Shown here: positions 5,558 through 8,208 of the stretch, piece after piece
Position numbering within the stretch: the stretch's first letter is position 1
Layout: each line of letters begins with the position of its first letter
NCBI GenBank assembly: GCA_001780385.1
Contig: MFGW01000196.1
Coordinates: forward strand, 2,222-10,429
DNA: 8,208 nucleotides
Reading direction: 5' to 3'
Source of the DNA: Candidatus Fischerbacteria bacterium RBG_13_37_8
GTDB taxonomy: Bacteria; Acidobacteriota; HRBIN11; MFGW01
Made by a program: the position numbers and the translations under genes
The notes under the pieces: generated by a model
The model's input: the letters and a program-made list of their open reading frames with translations, nothing else
Database searches by the model: none
What the model was told of the DNA's origin: nothing

Positions 5558-8208
5558 TTAGTTGCAGATCTGCTGAACATGACAAGAACTCCCGGATACC
5601 GGACGTTCCGCACCGGATGAATCTTTCCCATATGAACCCTCAAACCCGGCTGCCGTCCCCGTCACTAAATAGTAGTAACTGCCGGTATCATTTTCGACAG
5701 AATAGCAAAGACCGGCAATATCGCATGCTACCTGGTCATGATTATAATTTTGAAACGGAAGGGAACCGCTGTACACATTGTATGATTCTGCCAGGCAGGC
5801 TCCGCCCGGCGGTATCCAGCATAATAAAAGTCCGCCTGGTTCCTTTTTGACTCTCATATAATTACCAATCCTGCCAGGGCTGGGTGCAGGAGTTACGCAA
5901 CTGGAACCATAATCAATCAATACATCATCAATAAACCAGCATGTACCGATCGAAGCTGAGTCCGATGCAAAATTGAAACGGACTTTTAAATTCCCGCTGC
6001 TGTATGATGAAAGATCGGATTGATATTTTGTCCAGTTAAATCCATTGCCGCTGAATGCTGGCTGTGGATGAGTGCCAAGACATGCTTGTGCCATGGTATT
6101 AGTGATACCGGGATAACCATTTATTATCGAAAGCTTATTCCATGCAGTACCGTCCGATGAACCTTCCAGGATTCCTGCATCATTGCCATCCTGAATAACG
6201 TAACGTGTCCAGAAACTAAGAGTTGGAGTGTAGATTGGTTCCGGAATTGAAATAAAATTTGCCATTGTCATCGTATCACAAAGCATATTATCCTGGTATG
6301 CAGGACATACAGAATACCAACCAGAATGATGCTGTTGAGTAGTTATTTGCCAACTAAGAATGATGTTCCAGTTATCAAGACCTGTTTCAAAATTATCACT
6401 AAATAAAATCACACGCGGACCCGATGCCTTATTCGATCGTACGACCATGTTCGTATCAGTATTACCACCATTGCAAGGACCGGAACCTGATGTCCGGGAA
6501 TCCTCAGCACGCACTATATAATAATAGATGGTGCCGAAATTTACCGTGAGGTCTTTGTAAGAATTCCCGGTTATACATGCTGCAAGTAAATTTGCAGAAT
6601 CTGGTATAAAATCCGGATCGGTGCTCCTGTAAATATTGTAGTGAACCATTGGATAGTTTGGACAACCTGTACTTCCGGCCGTCCAGTCAACCGTTAATGC
6701 GCAGTCAGAATTGAGATTGTTTACGACACTTGTCGCACCATTAAAGCATGGGATCAAGGCACAATCTCCTGTTGGAACCGCCGAAATCCAATTACTCGGC
6801 AGTTGCTCGCCGCATTCGGTTGTTACTGCGACAACATGGTACTGGTATGTCACGCCTCCCGGAAGTGAGGTATCCGTGAATGTAGTTTCAGTGATTGCAT
6901 CAGCCGCTTTTTCAAATGTAACAGCGCCGCAGATGGTGTATTTCCGGTACACATTATACCCACTTGCTCCTGGTACTGCAGACCACGTTAGGTTTACCTG
7001 GTTGGGCAGCGGAGTAGTAGCAGTTAAACTGGAAGGCGCCAGAAGCTGTGAATTGATTGAAATACAGTTACTGGCAGGACCAAGACAAGAAGGGTTGGTT
7101 CCAACGGGCATGACAATGTAGCTGTTCTGTATGCAATTCGATGCTTCATCCATGTAATTGGTTGAGACCACGTTTGCCAATTTAATTTTACCTGAATCAC
7201 ATCCAAGGATACCAATAGATTTCATTACATAATAGTATGCTGCATCAGGCACGGCTGTCCATGATAATTGAGCTCCATTAGTAACCGGTGTGACGCTTAG
7301 GACAGGTGCTATGGTAGGCGATGATAAGCATCCGCTGTTTTGAGGGGCGGGAGTGGCACAGGCAATACCATGCCGGTCGAAGGCGTTGTAAAGTGCCGTC
7401 ATGTGCGGTGTTCCGTTGCTAATATTCCCATCATCATCATCTGCAGCAATTAATTGCATATACCCGGCATTGCTAGCGCAGCCATCAGAAGTGCCATTGG
7501 TGCAACTACATGCGTACCAGTTGGTAATGAGACCACTTCCCTGATAAAGTATTTTTTCGGCAATTTCAAATGCAGTATTTTTATCATAGTTGAATGGCAT
7601 ATTCTGCAAGTCACGGGCAGCGAGATCCCACACCGCTTCTCCTGCTGGTAAAGATTCACAATGAGTTTCTCTGCCACAGGGACCGCTAAAGCCAGTAGTG
7701 CACTTAACGCAATTAAAATTTATTGGGGTATGTGCATTTCCGCTGGCATGTTTTGCATAATCGATATCCTGAAATCCTGTGCAGTCTGTGCAACAATCAC
7801 CGTATCCGCTGGAGTAATAAGCAATAGAAGAAGGATTTCCAGGACAAGTCCATTGACCACAATTGCGGTTCAACGTCCAGTATCCTTTTCCTGTGCAGGT
7901 GTGGTATGAGCGCAAGGCACTAATAATAAAAGGCAATGATTCTCCTGGATTGCTGAGTGTGCCGTTCGTATCATAATAATCCAGTCCATGTGCCCATTCA
8001 TGATCAATCACGCTCTTTATTTCTCCGGTGTTACGACATCCATTTCCTGCAGGTTGAAAATACATAGTATTGCTTAAGTACCAGGCTCCGCAAGGAGGAC
8101 CGTACGTATTAATCCTGCAGGTAATACAGGCAACTCCACTGCATTCGAGCCATGAATAATTGATCCAACCCCGCGCATCGCGATTAATCGCAGTTGCTTC
8201 AGCGATGC
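5558..8208 (-). CDS. Large secreted M36-like metalloprotease with Fn3-like repeats, 5' end outside window
   Basis: The frame is open to the right edge. An additional 47 in-frame codons (IAEATAINRDARG...) precede the ATG at 8065, so that ATG is internal and the signal peptide and propeptide lie beyond the window. Stop: TAA at 5558-5560. Numbering from the 8065 Met: the catalytic domain runs to about 236 with H22-E-W-A-H26 (zinc site), GE42 as probable third ligand, GYGDCCTDCTGFQDIDYAKH (87-106) and NGTPHMTALYNAFDRHGIAC (217-236). Three Fn3-like domains follow (about 252-337, 342-430 and 434-545; signs are LTWSAVPGASGYNVYRK and VTYQYHVVAV). Next comes an immune-inhibitor-A/MAM-like sandwich (553-720: DNFETGLDNW, then CWFIDDVLID) and a final beta domain (730-822) ending GSYGKDSSGAERP. 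Many cysteines suggest disulfides outside the cytoplasm. After GE the sequence reads S-L-P-F, where the protease at 1-1837 has A-Y-A-D, so the supporting Asp is missing and activity may be altered. The Fn3-like domains probably bind polymers or surfaces. Confidence 0.85.
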   Translation of the reverse strand, partial: IAEATAINRDARGWINYSWLECSGVACITCRINTYGPPCGAWYLSNTMYFQPAGNGCRNTGEIKSVIDHEWAHGLDYYDTNGTLSNPGESLPFIISALRSYHTCTGKGYWTLNRNCGQWTCPGNPSSIAYYSSGYGDCCTDCTGFQDIDYAKHASGNAHTPINFNCVKCTTGFSGPCGRETHCESLPAGEAVWDLAARDLQNMPFNYDKNTAFEIAEKILYQGSGLITNWYACSCTNGTSDGCASNAGYMQLIAADDDDGNISNGTPHMTALYNAFDRHGIACATPAPQNSGCLSSPTIAPVLSVTPVTNGAQLSWTAVPDAAYYYVMKSIGILGCDSGKIKLANVVSTNYMDEASNCIQNSYIVMPVGTNPSCLGPASNCISINSQLLAPSSLTATTPLPNQVNLTWSAVPGASGYNVYRKYTICGAVTFEKAADAITETTFTDTSLPGGVTYQYHVVAVTTECGEQLPSNWISAVPTGDCALIPCFNGATSVVNNLNSDCALTVDWTAGSTGCPNYPMVHYNIYRSTDPDFIPDSANLLAACITGNSYKDLTVNFGTIYYYIVRAEDSRTSGSGPCNGGNTDTNMVVRSNKASGPRVILFSDNFETGLDNWNIILSWQITTQQHHSGWYSVCPAYQDNMLCDTMTMANFISIPEPIYTPTLSFWTRYVIQDGNDAGILEGSSDGTAWNKLSIINGYPGITNTMAQACLGTHPQPAFSGNGFNWTKYQSDLSSYSSGNLKVRFNFASDSASIGTCWFIDDVLIDYGSSCVTPAPSPGRIGNYMRVKKEPGGLLLCWIPPGGACLAESYNVYSGSLPFQNYNHDQVACDIAGLCYSVENDTGSYYYLVTGTAAGFEGSYGKDSSGAERPVSGSSCHVQQICN

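Noticed and set aside
6711..7909. Plus- and minus-strand small frames inside the Fn3-containing protease
   Set aside because: They are shadows of the long conserved minus-strand frame.
8063..8065. ATG at 8065 as the start of the Fn3-containing protease
   Set aside because: The same frame is open and protein-like to the right edge, and the catalytic domain needs residues upstream of this Met.
1..8208. CRISPR array, tRNA, rRNA or insertion-sequence ends
   Set aside because: I saw no spaced short repeats, cloverleaf sequences, rRNA motifs, transposase frame or matching terminal inverted repeats in the window.

Overview
The window looks like bacterial chromosome or metagenome contig DNA. It has Shine-Dalgarno sites, sigma-70-type promoters and uninterrupted minus-strand reading frames. 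GC is moderate, roughly 40-48% in the rows I counted by hand. The secreted, cysteine-rich, multi-domain metalloproteases carry fibronectin-III-like repeats and a C-terminal G-S-Y-G-x-D-S-S-G-x-E-R-P segment. From family memory this architecture is common in uncultured Acidobacteriota, Aminicenantes and related soil, sediment or groundwater lineages. That taxonomic guess is weak. All supported genes lie on the minus strand.

Layout, in order of transcription (right to left). (1) 8208-5558 is the 3' part of a large secreted M36/thermolysin-like metalloprotease. The 5' end is outside the window. It shows HEWAH, three Fn3-like domains, an immune-inhibitor-A/MAM-like sandwich and a last beta domain. 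(2) 5557-5366 is an intergenic region with a weak terminator-like hairpin and a perfect TATAAT box. (3) 5365-2098 is a broken, chimeric locus. It begins with a signal peptide and the start of a second metalloprotease propeptide. A one-base frameshift near 5128 follows, then the rest of the propeptide. Near 4165 the frame runs into the C-terminal ~685 residues of a type III restriction endonuclease (Res) subunit, comprising helicase motifs V/VI and a PD-(D/E)XK nuclease. (4) 2097-1838 is an intergenic region with an inverted repeat and a near-consensus sigma-70 promoter. (5) 1837-1 is the intact 5' part of a third metalloprotease, a close paralogue of the propeptide in (3), with signal peptide, propeptide, HEWSH and GEAYAD. 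It runs off the left edge.

The genes form a tandem cluster of secreted proteases, each apparently with its own promoter or terminator signals, so they may be independent transcription units. The middle copy is disrupted. Its catalytic half is replaced by half of an unrelated intracellular DNA enzyme, and neither half keeps a complete active machine: there is no HExxH, no Walker A and no DEAD/DEAH box. I read this as a pseudogene formed by recombination or insertion, or as an assembly chimera, and not as a working new fusion enzyme. It is still the most striking thing in the window and the first thing to check.
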